Shown here: piece after piece, positions 54,401 to 63,961 of the stretch
Layout of the letters: every line of letters begins with the position of its first letter
Numbering within the stretch: position 1 is the first letter of the stretch
From: TMED88 sp964515335
GTDB lineage: Bacteria > Myxococcota_A > UBA9160 > UBA4427
Assembly: GCA_964515335.1 (NCBI GenBank)
Contig: CAZETS010000021.1
Coordinates: 1-64,000, forward strand
Direction of reading: 5' to 3'
DNA: 64,000 nucleotides
Position numbers and translations under genes: made by a program
The notes under the pieces: generated by a model
Databases searched by the model: none
Told to the model about the DNA's origin: nothing
What the model saw: the letters and a program-made list of their open reading frames with translations, nothing else

Positions 54401-54997
54401 GGCGAGTTCGAGGTCGGCACGAAGCTCGGCCAGGGCGTCGTCTTCGAACGCGAGCTGCCGGCGCTCACCGAGAAGCTTGTCCCGCGCCTGGGCGGCCGCG
54501 TGCCGCGCGCGCTCCTGCGAGCTGCCGTGGCGGGCGGCGAGACTCGACCGCACCTGCGAGAGGTCGAACCCGCCGGACATCTCGATGCGGATCTTCGCTG
54601 CCAGCTCGAGATCGTCCGGGTGGTCTTCCTCGAGCAGATCGACCAGCCCGAGCCGGTAGACCGGAGCGACCTGGGACGCGGGCACGTCCGGGCGGCTGGT
54701 CGACGAGCCGTCGCGCTGCCATTCCACCAGCGCCACCGCCGAGCGGCCCGGCGAATGCAGCTCGCCGCGCAGACGCACCTTGGCGTCGGCGCCGTCCTCG
54801 ATCCACCACGCCACCAGCTCGGTGCCCGGCACGGCGCCGGATTCGGGCCAGAGCATCGAGCGCAGCGCGTCGCAGAGGCTGCTCTTGCCCGAGCCGTTGG
54901 GACCGAGCACGAGGTTCAGCCCCGCTGCGACGCCCTCGAGCTCGAAGCCCGCCGCAGCGCCGCGCAGCCGTTGGACCTCGACCCGCTCGAGCTTCAT
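51422..54997 (-). CDS. YhaN-like SMC-type ATPase with a central membrane hairpin
   Basis: 1191 residues. Walker A GPNGSGKSSLCDALRSML at about 32, long coiled coils, and a hydrophobic pair at about 400-440 (LAVGVAAWWMSLWLLLLAGLL). A second coiled coil follows, then the signature LGELSDGTRMQLLLAARLSF and Walker B PPLFLDEALTASDPGRF. A membrane segment between the arms is a feature of Bacillus YhaN-type proteins. A C-terminal extension of about 200 residues (from about 990) is of unknown nature. It overlaps the nuclease gene upstream (ATGA) and probably acts with it in DNA end processing. Confidence 0.85.
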   Translation of the reverse strand: MKLERVEVQRLRGAAAGFELEGVAAGLNLVLGPNGSGKSSLCDALRSMLWPESGAVPGTELVAWWIEDGADAKVRLRGELHSPGRSAVALVEWQRDGSSTSRPDVPASQVAPVYRLGLVDLLEEDHPDDLELAAKIRIEMSGGFDLSQVRSSLAARHGSSQERARHAAAQARDKLLGERRQLAFEDDALAELRADLELAGSSREDIEPLGQALELARLRGKIADLEASLRGLEVGPEVLDQMLGGEHKAFETLRADRGEAESERASARQAVDELETERSALELPEPRPGAAALEQLRELAASLREADDARRRESEALDSARHAAGAAARTLAGEIDVEQAAGLDGDAIEKAAGWVGRAVGHAGQRARVQALVDAAGAGPRDPRAIKDTADQVRRRADALREWLSSPLAGPASSRVGDWAALCSGLAVGVAAWWMSLWLLLLAGLLLGFGLARLLVPADPGAGVRAALEARFREWPATGDADTDASCRSLRFEAATVRRAVEEIDARCVHLERLHEEAVAHGEHRRELAVLDEEARELDENRAALAKRLGIDPGFGAVSFADLTERIRRYREVETLRAEAEARYASAEGVVEERRRGLLGELPPGIATDDTLPRSLAQVADRLVAACQSEASLLAALEQAQGRVQRAAEAVDTLAERRAELLGRAGVSAHLEDEAAAAQLERRLEVYGEYIDIAEQRRAAASRAGELERGLADRPELLAIAPREAEERLAEARERATQISRIADAIARTEGRVEAAVASGALDAAEADLARAEADVVARRDELVVATAGDFLLDDVEAEYERHTQPALLRVASELFARFTHHRYRLDVARVESGGAFRAIETESGRGLALGELSDGTRMQLLLAARLSFAVHAEASQHPPLFLDEALTASDPGRFRAVAEALLELADEGRQIFYLTCNPADVALFEQIGADLKAPALRVFRLAELRGLATAFGDVSELAVPPREPAPAPGDDPPERYAMRIGVPKPSPHEGVEGLHLFHVLRDDLPTLHRLIDQARVEVVGQWRSARQSPAIQRVLDESARARVDAAVGVAERFLEAYAIGRGRPVDRAVLEGTDAVSDSFIERLAVLAREVDGDAQALVDAIAEGRVSHFRSDKLEQLSDALEASGHLDPATPLDADALRVRALAGLRAGEAGSSAALDLPSAQRVIDWLQTLYRPAPRRAPPGGQEGGGR

Positions 54998-56693
54998 GCG
55001 CCCTCTCCGCCGGCCTCGTCACGGCCGGCGCCTGCGGCTGCCCCGTGAGCGCCTGCGGCCGCCCCGTAAGCGCCTGCGGCTGTCCTGTGAGCGCCTGCGG
55101 CCGTCCCAAATGAGCCGGCACGCTGATCGAGCAGCGCTTCGAGGCGCCGGGTGCCGGCGCGCACGAGCGTCTCGGCGAGCGTGTCCCGCACATGCTCGGC
55201 ATCGGGAAGACGCTGCCAGTGCGGCGCCGACAAGGCGGCGTCGAGGCGCTGCCCGGCGCGGGCCAGCAGCGCGTCGGCCGCGGGCCCGCCGCGCTGCAGC
55301 ACGAGCAGCCGGCGGGCGAGGAGCGCGGGCGGATCGTCGCCGACGGCGATCGCCTCGAGATCGAAGTCGGGCCGCGCGCGCTCCTCGATCCTCTCGACGA
55401 AGTAGTGGGCGCCGTCGCGGACGTCGGTCGGGTGACGCTCCGGGCTGTCGAGCACGCGGCGCGCCGCGGCGGCGTGACGCCCCGGTCCCGAGAGCTCGAC
55501 GCGGCAGGCCACCAAACGCACGGCCCGGGCCTCGTCGTCGCCGGCGATCCGCTCGGCGACCTCGCGCAAGCCGCGCCACAGCGCGTTGAAGGCGGCGTCC
55601 TCGGCGTCCTCGGGCGAAGAGCCCTCGGCGTTCTCGGGCGAAGAGCCCTCGGCGTTCTCGGGCGAAGAGCCCTCGGCGTCCGCGGGTGAAGAGCCCTCGG
55701 CGTCCGCGGGNNNNNNNNNNNNNNNNNNNNNNNNNNNNNNNNNNNNNNNNNNNNNNNNNNNNNNNNNNNNNNNNNNNNNNNNNNNNNNNNNNNNNNNNNN
55801 NNNNNNNNNNTCTCGGGCGAAGAGCCCTCGGCGTCCGCGGGTGAAGAGCCCTCGGCGTCCGCGGGCGAAGAGCCCTCGGCGTCCGCGGGTGAAGAGTCGG
55901 CGGGGTGCGCGGCGATCTCCACGGCCACCCGCTCGTAGCGGATCGGCGCGAGCGCGAGCTGCTTCGCCCGCACCCGGCCCGGGCCCTCCACCTCGACGAG
56001 CCAGGGCCCGCGCGGACCGGACTCGCCCGGGTCGAGACCCGACAGCGAGCCGAGGTAGCCGATCGGCCGCTCGCCGCCGAGCGCGTCGGGACGATGCACG
56101 TGACCGAGCAGCCAGGCGTCGACGGAGGCGCCCTGCAGAGCCGCGCGGCCGACCGGCGCATACGGGCTCGAGCCCGCGTCGACGTCGCAGTGCAGCACGC
56201 CGAGGGTGGCGACGCCGGGCTCGGGCTCGATGCGCAGCGTGTCGAGCGGATTGACGCGCACGCGCACGCTCGGGAACGACCAGCCGAGCAGACGCACACC
56301 GACACCGCCGGGCGAGTCGACGCGCGCCGTCTGCCAGCGCCCGTCGGCGCCGAGCAGGCGAAAGCCCTCGATCTGCCTGGCCAGTCGCGGCAGTGCCTCG
56401 ACGTCGTGGTTGCCCGCGACGCCGAGCACCGGCACACCCTCGCCGACCAGCCGCTCGACGCCCTCGCGCAGGGGCGCCATGGCCTCGAAGCGGTCGTCGA
56501 GGCGGTCGACCACGTCACCGGCGAGCACGACCGCGTCGACCCGCTCGGCGATCGCCCGCTCGACGGTTCGCCGCCAGGCCGCCGCCGGCGTCAGCTCGGC
56601 GTGCGAGACGCCGTGCTCGGCGAGATCGCTGGGCAGACGCGAGGGTGTTCGTCCGAGGTGGATATCGCCGACGAAGAGCAGCCTCGCCGCCAC
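54994..56693 (-). CDS. YhaO/SbcD-like metallophosphoesterase interrupted by an assembly gap
   Basis: GTG 56693 begins MAARLLFVGDIHLGRTPSRL. All nuclease motifs are present: GDIH (Asp10, His12), LAGDVVDRLDD, VAGNHDVEALP, LHCDVDAG and GHVHRPDALGG. The C-terminal part (NALWRGLREVAERIAGDD, PDFDLEAIAVGDDPPALLAR) matches the DNA-binding cap of YhaO/SbcD. The middle is an 8-residue repeat (EGSSPADA/EGSSPENA) containing 100 N. The two sides are out of frame across the placeholder, so the true gap length differs. A second repeat (A-A-A-G-A-H) ends the protein. Its partner is the YhaN-like ATPase. Confidence 0.82.
55028..55111. repeat. Four 21-bp tandem repeats in the 3' end of the YhaO-like gene
   Basis: Units GCGCCTGCGGCTGCCCCGTGA and three variants start at 55028, 55049, 55070 and 55091. 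They encode T/A-A-A-G-A-H/Y-G. The core AGCGCCTGCGGC also occurs, inverted, in the repeats behind ahcY (60293-60384). Confidence 0.85.
55603..55901. repeat. 24-bp tandem repeat containing the assembly gap
   Basis: Units such as GGCGTCCTCGGGCGAAGAGC-CCTC recur every 24 bases at 55603, 55627, 55651, 55675 and 55699, and again after the gap at 55830, 55854 and 55878. They encode EGSSPADA-type octapeptides. The 100 N at 55711-55810 are a placeholder, so copy number is unknown. Confidence 0.9.
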
Positions 56694-56849
56694 TTGCCCT
56701 GCTCCTCTGCGCGGCGCCCACAGCGCGCCAGACCAGTGTATCGGAGACGCGAGACCCGCGAACGCCGCGCCGCGCTCCGCCCGCCCGGGCCAAGCCTCCA
56801 GCCGCCGCGTGACCGATCGGGTCACACCGAAGCCGGTCGACCCACCAGC

Positions 56850-56855
56850 TATACT
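56850..56855 (+). promoter_or_regulatory. TATACT -10 element of hslO, nine bases before the start codon
   Basis: TATACT at 56850-56855 stands out in GC-rich sequence. The GTG at 56865 lies where transcription would begin, so the mRNA may be nearly leaderless. No clear -35 box was found. Confidence 0.4.
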
Positions 56856-56864
56856 CGTAGGCTC

Positions 56865-57788
56865 GTGGCCCCGCCCTCTCCAACCGACGACGACCGCGGC
56901 GCGGCCCGACCCGCACAGCTCGTGCGCACGCTGTCGAGCCAGGGCGGGGTGGCGGTTCGAGCCATCATCGGCAGCAATCTCATCGCCGAGGCCATGTCGA
57001 TCCGCCACATGTCGCCGACCGCCGCCAACGCGCTCGGGCGGCTGATGATGGGCGCGGTGCTGATCGCCGTCGGCACGGGGGACGACCGGGAAGGCGAGAC
57101 CGTGCAGGTGCAGCTGCGCGGCGACGGTCCGCTCGGCAGTGTGGTGGCGATCTCGGACTGGCAGGGCCGCGTGCGCGGCACCGTCTCGGCCCCCAACGCG
57201 AACGCCGTGCAGCGCGACGGCCGTCCGGACGTCGCCCGGGCGATCGGTCTCGGCACGCTGACCGTGGTGCGCCACCGGCCGGGCTGGCGCGAGCCCTACT
57301 CGGGCACGGTGCCGCTGGTCAGCGGCGAGGTGGCCCGCGACCTGACCCTCTATCTCACCGAGAGCGAGCAGGTCCCCTCGGCGATGGGCCTCGGCGTGGC
57401 GACCGCACGCGACGAGAGTGCCGTCGCGGCAGCGGGCTTTCTGGTACAGATCCTGCCCGACGCGAGCGAGGACGAGATCGACGCCGTCGAGGCGAACGTC
57501 CACGGCCTGCCGCGGCTCTCGGATCTCGTGCTGACCGGCGCCGACGCGAACGACCTCGTCGACCGGCTGCTCGCGGGGCTCGGCTCACGCGAGCGGCACG
57601 CCGAATCACCCGTCTTCTACTGCCCCTGCACCCGGGAGCGCGCGCTGCACACCCTGCAGCTGCTCGGAGAGCGCGAGCTCGGCGAAATGGTGGTGGCCCG
57701 CGCCCGCCAGGAGGTTCGCTGTCAGTTCTGCGGCCGCGCCTACGATTTCGCGCCCGACGAGATCGTGCCGCTGCTCCCGGAGGCCTAG
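56865..57788 (+). CDS. hslO: Hsp33 redox-regulated chaperone
   Basis: 307 residues from GTG 56865. RAIIGSNLIAEAMSIRHMSPTAANALGR and LRGDGPLGSVVAISDWQGRVRG (cores SPTAANALGRLM and GDGPLGSVVA) are Hsp33 blocks. The zinc switch is C253-x-C255 in FYCPCTRE and C286-x2-C289 in VRCQFCGRAY. On oxidation the zinc is lost and the protein becomes a holdase, so it belongs with the other redox-defence genes of the window. It is divergent from the YhaO-like gene. Confidence 0.95.
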   Translation: MAPPSPTDDDRGAARPAQLVRTLSSQGGVAVRAIIGSNLIAEAMSIRHMSPTAANALGRLMMGAVLIAVGTGDDREGETVQVQLRGDGPLGSVVAISDWQGRVRGTVSAPNANAVQRDGRPDVARAIGLGTLTVVRHRPGWREPYSGTVPLVSGEVARDLTLYLTESEQVPSAMGLGVATARDESAVAAAGFLVQILPDASEDEIDAVEANVHGLPRLSDLVLTGADANDLVDRLLAGLGSRERHAESPVFYCPCTRERALHTLQLLGERELGEMVVARARQEVRCQFCGRAYDFAPDEIVPLLPEA

Positions 57789-57846
57789 GAGCCGGTCCGG
57801 CGCGGCGGCTCTTGCTGCTACCCTGCCCGGCCAGGAGGGGGGGCCG

Positions 57847-58710
57847 TTGGCCGAGCAGGTGCAACAGCGCGAGCCGGGCAGCGCAGCGGACGCCGCCGCG
57901 GCGCCGACGCTCTCGCGCTACACACGCCGGCCTCCGGCGGGCCCGGACGCCGACGCGGCCGGGGCCGAGGCGGGGTTGGAAGCCGAGGCGGGGTCGAAGG
58001 CCGAGGCCGGCGGCGAGCCGCAAGCTGCCACTGCGCAAGCTTCGGCCGACGATGGGATCGAGATCTCCGCGCCGAGCGCCGAGCTGCCGCTGGCGCCCGA
58101 GATCGACGCCGCCCCGGCCGAGGCTTCCGAAGAGAGCGCCCTCGCACAGCCCGCCCAGGCGCTGGACGAACGCGAGCCCGCCGGCGACACCCCCGGCGGC
58201 GATCCGCCCGCCGCCGAGCCGGTCCGGCGCGTCGAGGCCAGCGAGGTGCAGGACGCCCCGAGCGATCCCGGCTGGTCGGCCCCGGTGGTGCCGGCGCGCA
58301 CCGAGCCCGGACCCGATCACGCGCCCGGCGGCAAGAAGCTGCCCTTCTGGAAGCGCATCACCCTGCCCCGCGCCCCCGGCCCACAACCCGCCGCGCGCAC
58401 GGAGGCAGCCCGGCCGCCCTCGCTCGAACCGGTGCTGGCCCGGCTGAACGCCCTCGAGAAGCAGCTGGCCGCCAATCAGGCCGCCACCGAGAACCAGCTG
58501 ACGCGCTTCGAGGAGAACATCACCCGGCTCTGGGAGCTCGAGGAGCAGATGACGCTCACCGAGGTGCGCGAGCGACTCGCCCTGCTCGAAGCCAACCAGG
58601 AGGAGATCGCCGACAGCCTCCACACCGTCGGCCGCAATCTCGCGTGGCTCGCCGTCGTGCTCGCCGCTTTTCTTGCCGGAGCCCTGGCAGGACTCAGCCT
58701 GCTGCTCTGA
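57847..58710 (+). CDS. Tail-anchored coiled-coil protein of unknown function
   Basis: 287 residues from TTG 57847, which has AGGAGG ten bases upstream. Residues 1-170 are disordered and rich in Ala, Pro and Glu (AEAGLEAEAGSKAEAGGEPQ). About 195-260 is a coiled coil (LNALEKQLAANQAATENQL, LWELEEQMTLTEVRERLALL). The end is one hydrophobic helix (LAWLAVVLAAFLAGALAGL). This architecture implies an inner-membrane tail anchor with a cytoplasmic stalk. No family is recognised. It lies between hslO and ahcY on the same strand. Confidence 0.7.
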   Translation: MAEQVQQREPGSAADAAAAPTLSRYTRRPPAGPDADAAGAEAGLEAEAGSKAEAGGEPQAATAQASADDGIEISAPSAELPLAPEIDAAPAEASEESALAQPAQALDEREPAGDTPGGDPPAAEPVRRVEASEVQDAPSDPGWSAPVVPARTEPGPDHAPGGKKLPFWKRITLPRAPGPQPAARTEAARPPSLEPVLARLNALEKQLAANQAATENQLTRFEENITRLWELEEQMTLTEVRERLALLEANQEEIADSLHTVGRNLAWLAVVLAAFLAGALAGLSLLL

Positions 58711-58843
58711 TCACCCGACCGGGTGCCGCGAACGCCGAACCGGTTGACAGAGCCCCCACGCCCAGAAACACTTCATCCGCATACAGGAATACAATTTTCT
58801 CAGTGGCCGCCGACGCGAGCCGCTCTTCCCCGGAGGAAAAACC

Positions 58844-60292
<1,449 letters not shown>

Positions 60293-60295
<3 letters not shown>

Positions 60296-60384
60296 CCGCA
60301 GGCGCTCGCTACTAGCCGCGCTACTAGCCGCAGGCGCTCGCTACTAGCCGCAGGCGCTCGCCACTAGCCGCGGGCGCTCGCTAC
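60293..60384. repeat. 20-bp tandem repeats beginning at the ahcY stop codon
   Basis: TAGCCGCAGGCGCTCGCTAC occurs at 60293, 60325 and (with one or two changes) 60345 and 60365. A 12-base short copy sits at 60313. The first T-A-G is the ahcY stop. The inverse core AGCGCCTGCGGC is shared with the repeats at 55028-55111, suggesting a dispersed family. Confidence 0.85.
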
Positions 60385-60388
60385 CAGG

Positions 60389-60435
60389 CCGCAGCCGTCG
60401 GAGCGAGACGAGGCGAGCCGGGTCGACGGCTGCGG
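60389..60435. repeat. 12-bp inverted repeat before the SGNH gene
   Basis: CCGCAGCCGTCG (60389-60400) and CGACGGCTGCGG (60424-60435) are perfect complements separated by 23 bases. Lying between ahcY and the next start, it could be a leader hairpin or an ahcY terminator without a T run. Confidence 0.6.
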
Positions 60436-60457
60436 TGGTCGGGCGGGAGCCAACGTC

Positions 60458-61567
60458 GTGTCAGGTCGTCTCCGCTCACTCGCCGCGCTCGTTGTCGGTG
60501 GGCTGCTCGCTTCCGGCGCGATTCTCTTCGCGACCCGGTCCGTCCAGCACGTCGACCCGACGGGTGTGGACATCGGGATCGACATCGAGCGGTGGGCCGA
60601 GCGCCTGGGCGAGGTCGACGGCGCGCCGGGATCGGTCCGCTTCGCGCTGCTCGGCGATTCCATCGTGGTCGCGAATCCGGCCGGCCGCCGGGTCAGCGAC
60701 CGCCTCGCGGCCCTGCTGCGCGGGCGGCCGCTCGGCCCGACCGTGCAGCTGCACAATTTCGCGCGCGTCGGTTTCGGCCCGCCGGAGCAGTTCGCGATCG
60801 CAGACGTCATCGCCAACGCGCGCCCGGACGTCGCCGCGATCGGCATCAACCTGGCGTCCTTCGCGCCGGCCTGGGAGCAGGCGCCGCGCCGGCCCGAGCT
60901 CGCCGCGTGGATCGAGCCCGCTCGTGCACCGGCGGCCACGCGGATCCTGCTCGACATGGGAATGACGTTCGACCAGCTCGTCGGCTACATGACGGTGGTC
61001 GGCGTCGGGGCCGAGCAGCTGTGGAGCGACGTTCGACGCCGCCAACTCGGCGTCGAAAGGGCTGCTCTCGACATGCGGCAGCGGTTGGGGGGCCCGGTGG
61101 CAACGCCGGCCCCCTATCCATTCGGGCGCGCGCCTGCCTGGTACGTGCAGCACCCCGCGCGCCTCCCGCTGCTCGAAGACGCTCTCCTCGTCCAGTACGG
61201 CGCCGTGCTCGGCGGGCTGCCCGGCAACTCGCTCAGCCTGCAGCTCATCGAGGCCACCGTGCGCCGCCTGGTGGCGAGCGGCGCAGAGACCATCGTCTTC
61301 CTCTTGCCGATGAACGTCGAGCTGTTGCGAACGCTCGGCCTGCTCGACGAGGCGGGCCTCGCCCGCTCGGTCGAGCGCATCGAGCAGGCAGTCGACCGGG
61401 CAGGCGGGCGCCTGGTCGACCTGCACGCGCTGCTGCCGCGACAGGCCTTTCGGGACGTCGGTGGGCACTTCGCTCTGGCGCCGGTCGACAGTCCGCTCGA
61501 GGTAGCGCGGGCCCTGGAGCCACACATCGCGCAATCACTCGACCGCCTGGACGGAGCGCCGCACTGA
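60458..61567 (+). CDS. SGNH-hydrolase-like membrane-anchored protein (DltD/AlgJ-type partner of MBOAT)
   Basis: 369 residues from GTG 60458 (GGGAG eight bases upstream). One N-terminal membrane helix (LAALVVGGLLASGAILFA) and then VRFALLGDSIVVANPAG, the GDS block of SGNH hydrolases. Later comes VFLLPMNVELLRTLG and a probable D-x-x-H region around DVGGHFALAP. Such proteins work outside the membrane with MBOAT acyltransferases to O-acylate a polysaccharide or wall polymer. Its TGA overlaps the MBOAT ATG (TGATG), so the two are coupled. Confidence 0.75.
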   Translation: MSGRLRSLAALVVGGLLASGAILFATRSVQHVDPTGVDIGIDIERWAERLGEVDGAPGSVRFALLGDSIVVANPAGRRVSDRLAALLRGRPLGPTVQLHNFARVGFGPPEQFAIADVIANARPDVAAIGINLASFAPAWEQAPRRPELAAWIEPARAPAATRILLDMGMTFDQLVGYMTVVGVGAEQLWSDVRRRQLGVERAALDMRQRLGGPVATPAPYPFGRAPAWYVQHPARLPLLEDALLVQYGAVLGGLPGNSLSLQLIEATVRRLVASGAETIVFLLPMNVELLRTLGLLDEAGLARSVERIEQAVDRAGGRLVDLHALLPRQAFRDVGGHFALAPVDSPLEVARALEPHIAQSLDRLDGAPH

Positions 61568-62973
61568 TGCTGTTCAACAGCGTCCAGTTCGCGCTCTTCT
61601 TCGTGTTCGTGCTCGCCCTCCACCGGGCTGCGCCGCCGGCGCGCCGCAACGGAGTGCTGCTCGGCGCCAGCCTCGTCTTCTACCTGAGCTGGGTGCCGGG
61701 CTACCTGCTGCTCCTTCTCGGAGACGCCGCGGTCAACTTCCTGCTGCTTCGACGCATCGCAGGCAGTCGATCGAAGGGCCCCTGGCTGGCCCTCAGCGTC
61801 ACCTTCAGTCTGGGCGTGCTGGCGACCTTCAAGTACGCGGCGTTCATGCTGGGCGCCGCCTCCCCGGTGCTCGAGTGGGCGATCGGCAGGGGGCCGCTCG
61901 TTCCCGACATCCTGCTGCCGCTCGGCATCTCGTTCTACACGTTCCAGATGATCGGGCTGGCCGTCGATACACGGCGCGGCCACGTCGACCCCCCCGAATC
62001 GTTTCGCGAGTACCTGCTGTTCGTCGCCTTCTTTCCCCAGCTGGTCGCCGGCCCGATCCTCCGCGGCGCCGAGCTGCTGCCGCAGATTCGCGGGGGCGCC
62101 GCCGTCGACCCGGAAAGGACCCGCCGGGGCGGCTGGCTGTTGGCGTCGGGCGCCATCAAGAAGGTCGTGCTCGGCGACTTCCTGTTGGCGCCTTTCGTCG
62201 ACTTCGCGTTCGAGCACCCCGGTGCAGACACCGCGCCCATCCGGCTGCTCGGGCTCTACTCCTTCGCGTTCCAGATCTACTTCGACTTCTCGGGCTACAC
62301 CGACATGGCCCGCGGGCTGGCGCTGCTGCTGGGCTTCGAGCTGCCGGCGAACTTCAAGGAGCCCTACCTGTCCCGCGATCCGTCGGAGTTCTGGCGACGC
62401 TGGCACATCACGCTCTCGCGCTGGCTGCGCGACTACGTGTACATCCCGCTCGGCGGCAACCGGCGCGTCCCCACCCGTGTGCTCGGCAACCTGATGGTGA
62501 CGATGACGCTCGGCGGACTGTGGCACGGCGCCGGGTGGAACTTCGTGATCTGGGGAGCGCTGCACGGGCTTCTGCTGGTCGGCCATCGACTCGTGGCGGG
62601 ACAGCGCCGCAGCAGCCGGACGGGAGAGCCCACCTGGCGCGACGTGCCCTCGGTCGCCGCCCTCTTCCACGCGGTGCTGCTGCTGTGGGTCTTCTTCCGC
62701 AGCGCCACCCCGACGGACGCGTGGCGCTATCTGGAGACGATCTTCACGGGCAACTACGCGGCCCCCTGGCCGGTCGCCCAGCTCGTCATCGTGGCGCTCT
62801 GCATGGCGGCGCACGTCGCCGAGCGCTGGGCCCGCCTCCACGCGGAGCAGCTCCGGGCGAGCCTCGCCACACCCGCCGGCCGACTACTCGAGCCCGCCGC
62901 GCTCGGCGCCACGCTGGCCGTCGCCTTCTGGGTGGGGGGGCGGGGGGAGGCGTTCATCTATTTCCAGTTCTGA
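61567..62973 (+). CDS. MBOAT-family O-acyltransferase (AlgI/DltB type)
   Basis: 468 residues, many membrane helices. MLFNSVQFALFFVFVLALHR is the AlgI-type start. It has FFPQLVAGPILRGAELLPQ, YFDFSGYTDMARGLALLLG, FWRRWHITLSRWLRDYVYIP and the catalytic His in GGLWHGAGWNFVIWG. It moves acyl groups across the membrane to an extracytoplasmic acceptor in partnership with the upstream SGNH protein. No polysaccharide synthase or alginate genes are adjacent, so the acceptor is unknown. It is followed by 52 bases before the convergent gluQ. Confidence 0.92.
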   Translation: MLFNSVQFALFFVFVLALHRAAPPARRNGVLLGASLVFYLSWVPGYLLLLLGDAAVNFLLLRRIAGSRSKGPWLALSVTFSLGVLATFKYAAFMLGAASPVLEWAIGRGPLVPDILLPLGISFYTFQMIGLAVDTRRGHVDPPESFREYLLFVAFFPQLVAGPILRGAELLPQIRGGAAVDPERTRRGGWLLASGAIKKVVLGDFLLAPFVDFAFEHPGADTAPIRLLGLYSFAFQIYFDFSGYTDMARGLALLLGFELPANFKEPYLSRDPSEFWRRWHITLSRWLRDYVYIPLGGNRRVPTRVLGNLMVTMTLGGLWHGAGWNFVIWGALHGLLLVGHRLVAGQRRSSRTGEPTWRDVPSVAALFHAVLLLWVFFRSATPTDAWRYLETIFTGNYAAPWPVAQLVIVALCMAAHVAERWARLHAEQLRASLATPAGRLLEPAALGATLAVAFWVGGRGEAFIYFQF

Positions 62974-63025
62974 GGTGCCCACGAGATTGGTGCCGGCCCC
63001 GATCTCGTGGTCACGCTGCACGTCT

Positions 63026-63961
63026 TCACCCCTCGACCAGCCGCTCGCCGTCCCAGTCCAGCACCCGGTCGTCCTCGCAGACGCGCCACCAGTCGAAGTC
63101 CTCGAGCAGCGCCGAGGGGGTCACCGGCGCGTCGTCCGCCCGCAGTCCCACCGCCGCCGCGAGCACGCCACAGAGAGCCGCGCCGTCGTACGTGCCACGC
63201 AGCGACTCCACGCCCACCGACCCGTGCAGCTTCGCGAGCTTGTCGCCCCGCTTCTCGAGCAGCAGGAGGTGGTGGCGATACGCCGGCGTCGGCAGCTCGA
63301 GCAGACGCTGCAGGGCCACCTGCACGGCGGTGCTCGGCGCGAGGTCGCGTCCGCGCACCACTCGTGTCACGCCCCCGGCGGCGTCGTCGAGCACGCTCGC
63401 CAGGTGGTAGGCGATGGCGCCGTCGCGCCGGCGCACGACCGGGTCGCCGGTGTCGAGCGCGGGATCGGCGCCGAGATCGAGGCCGCTCTCGTCGCGCAGC
63501 TCGATACGACCGGCGGGCAGGCGCGCGCGCAGCGGCTCGTCGACGCTGCGCCAGCCGCCCGCGGACTCCGGCGGCAGGCTGCGCGTCCGGCACGTCCCCG
63601 GGTAGCGGAACGATCCGTCGCGCGCGCGCTCGCCCCGGGCGCGCAGGTCGCTCCGGGAACAGCGGCACGGGTAGAGGAGGTCGCGCTCGGCCAGTCGGTC
63701 GAGCGCCTGCGCGTGCCGCTCGGCGGCATCGCTTTGCCGCGTCACCGCGTCCCAATCCAGCCCCAGCCAGTCGAGCGCCTCGAGCATGCGGTCGGCGTGC
63801 TCGGGGTGACAGCGGTCGGGGTCGAGATCCTCGAGGCGCAGCAGGATGCGCCCGCCGCGCCGGCGGGCGTCCAGCCAGCAGAGCAGCGCGGCGAGCAGCG
63901 TGCCCGGATGGGCGGGGCCGCTGGTGGTGGGGGCGAAGCGTCCGACGCTGCTCGGCGACAT
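63026..63961 (-). CDS. gluQ: Glutamyl-Q tRNA(Asp) synthetase
   Basis: 311 residues, the short GluRS paralogue without an anticodon-binding domain. VGRFAPTTSGPAHPGTLLAA holds the HIGH-like motif, LRLEDLDPDRC the second block, YPCRCSRSDLR zinc-binding Cys residues and KRGDKLAKLHG the KMSKS-like loop. It attaches glutamate to queuosine at the wobble base of tRNA-Asp. This implies a queuosine pathway elsewhere. ATG 63961 begins MSPSSVGRF; the gene is complete inside the window. Confidence 0.92.
   Translation of the reverse strand: MSPSSVGRFAPTTSGPAHPGTLLAALLCWLDARRRGGRILLRLEDLDPDRCHPEHADRMLEALDWLGLDWDAVTRQSDAAERHAQALDRLAERDLLYPCRCSRSDLRARGERARDGSFRYPGTCRTRSLPPESAGGWRSVDEPLRARLPAGRIELRDESGLDLGADPALDTGDPVVRRRDGAIAYHLASVLDDAAGGVTRVVRGRDLAPSTAVQVALQRLLELPTPAYRHHLLLLEKRGDKLAKLHGSVGVESLRGTYDGAALCGVLAAAVGLRADDAPVTPSALLEDFDWWRVCEDDRVLDWDGERLVEG

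Noticed and set aside
55603..55901. CRISPR-like repeat
   Set aside because: A 24-bp in-frame coding repeat without spacers; it is a VNTR.
58711..58843. SAH riboswitch before ahcY
   Set aside because: No SAH-riboswitch core or pairing pattern could be recognised in the 133-base leader.
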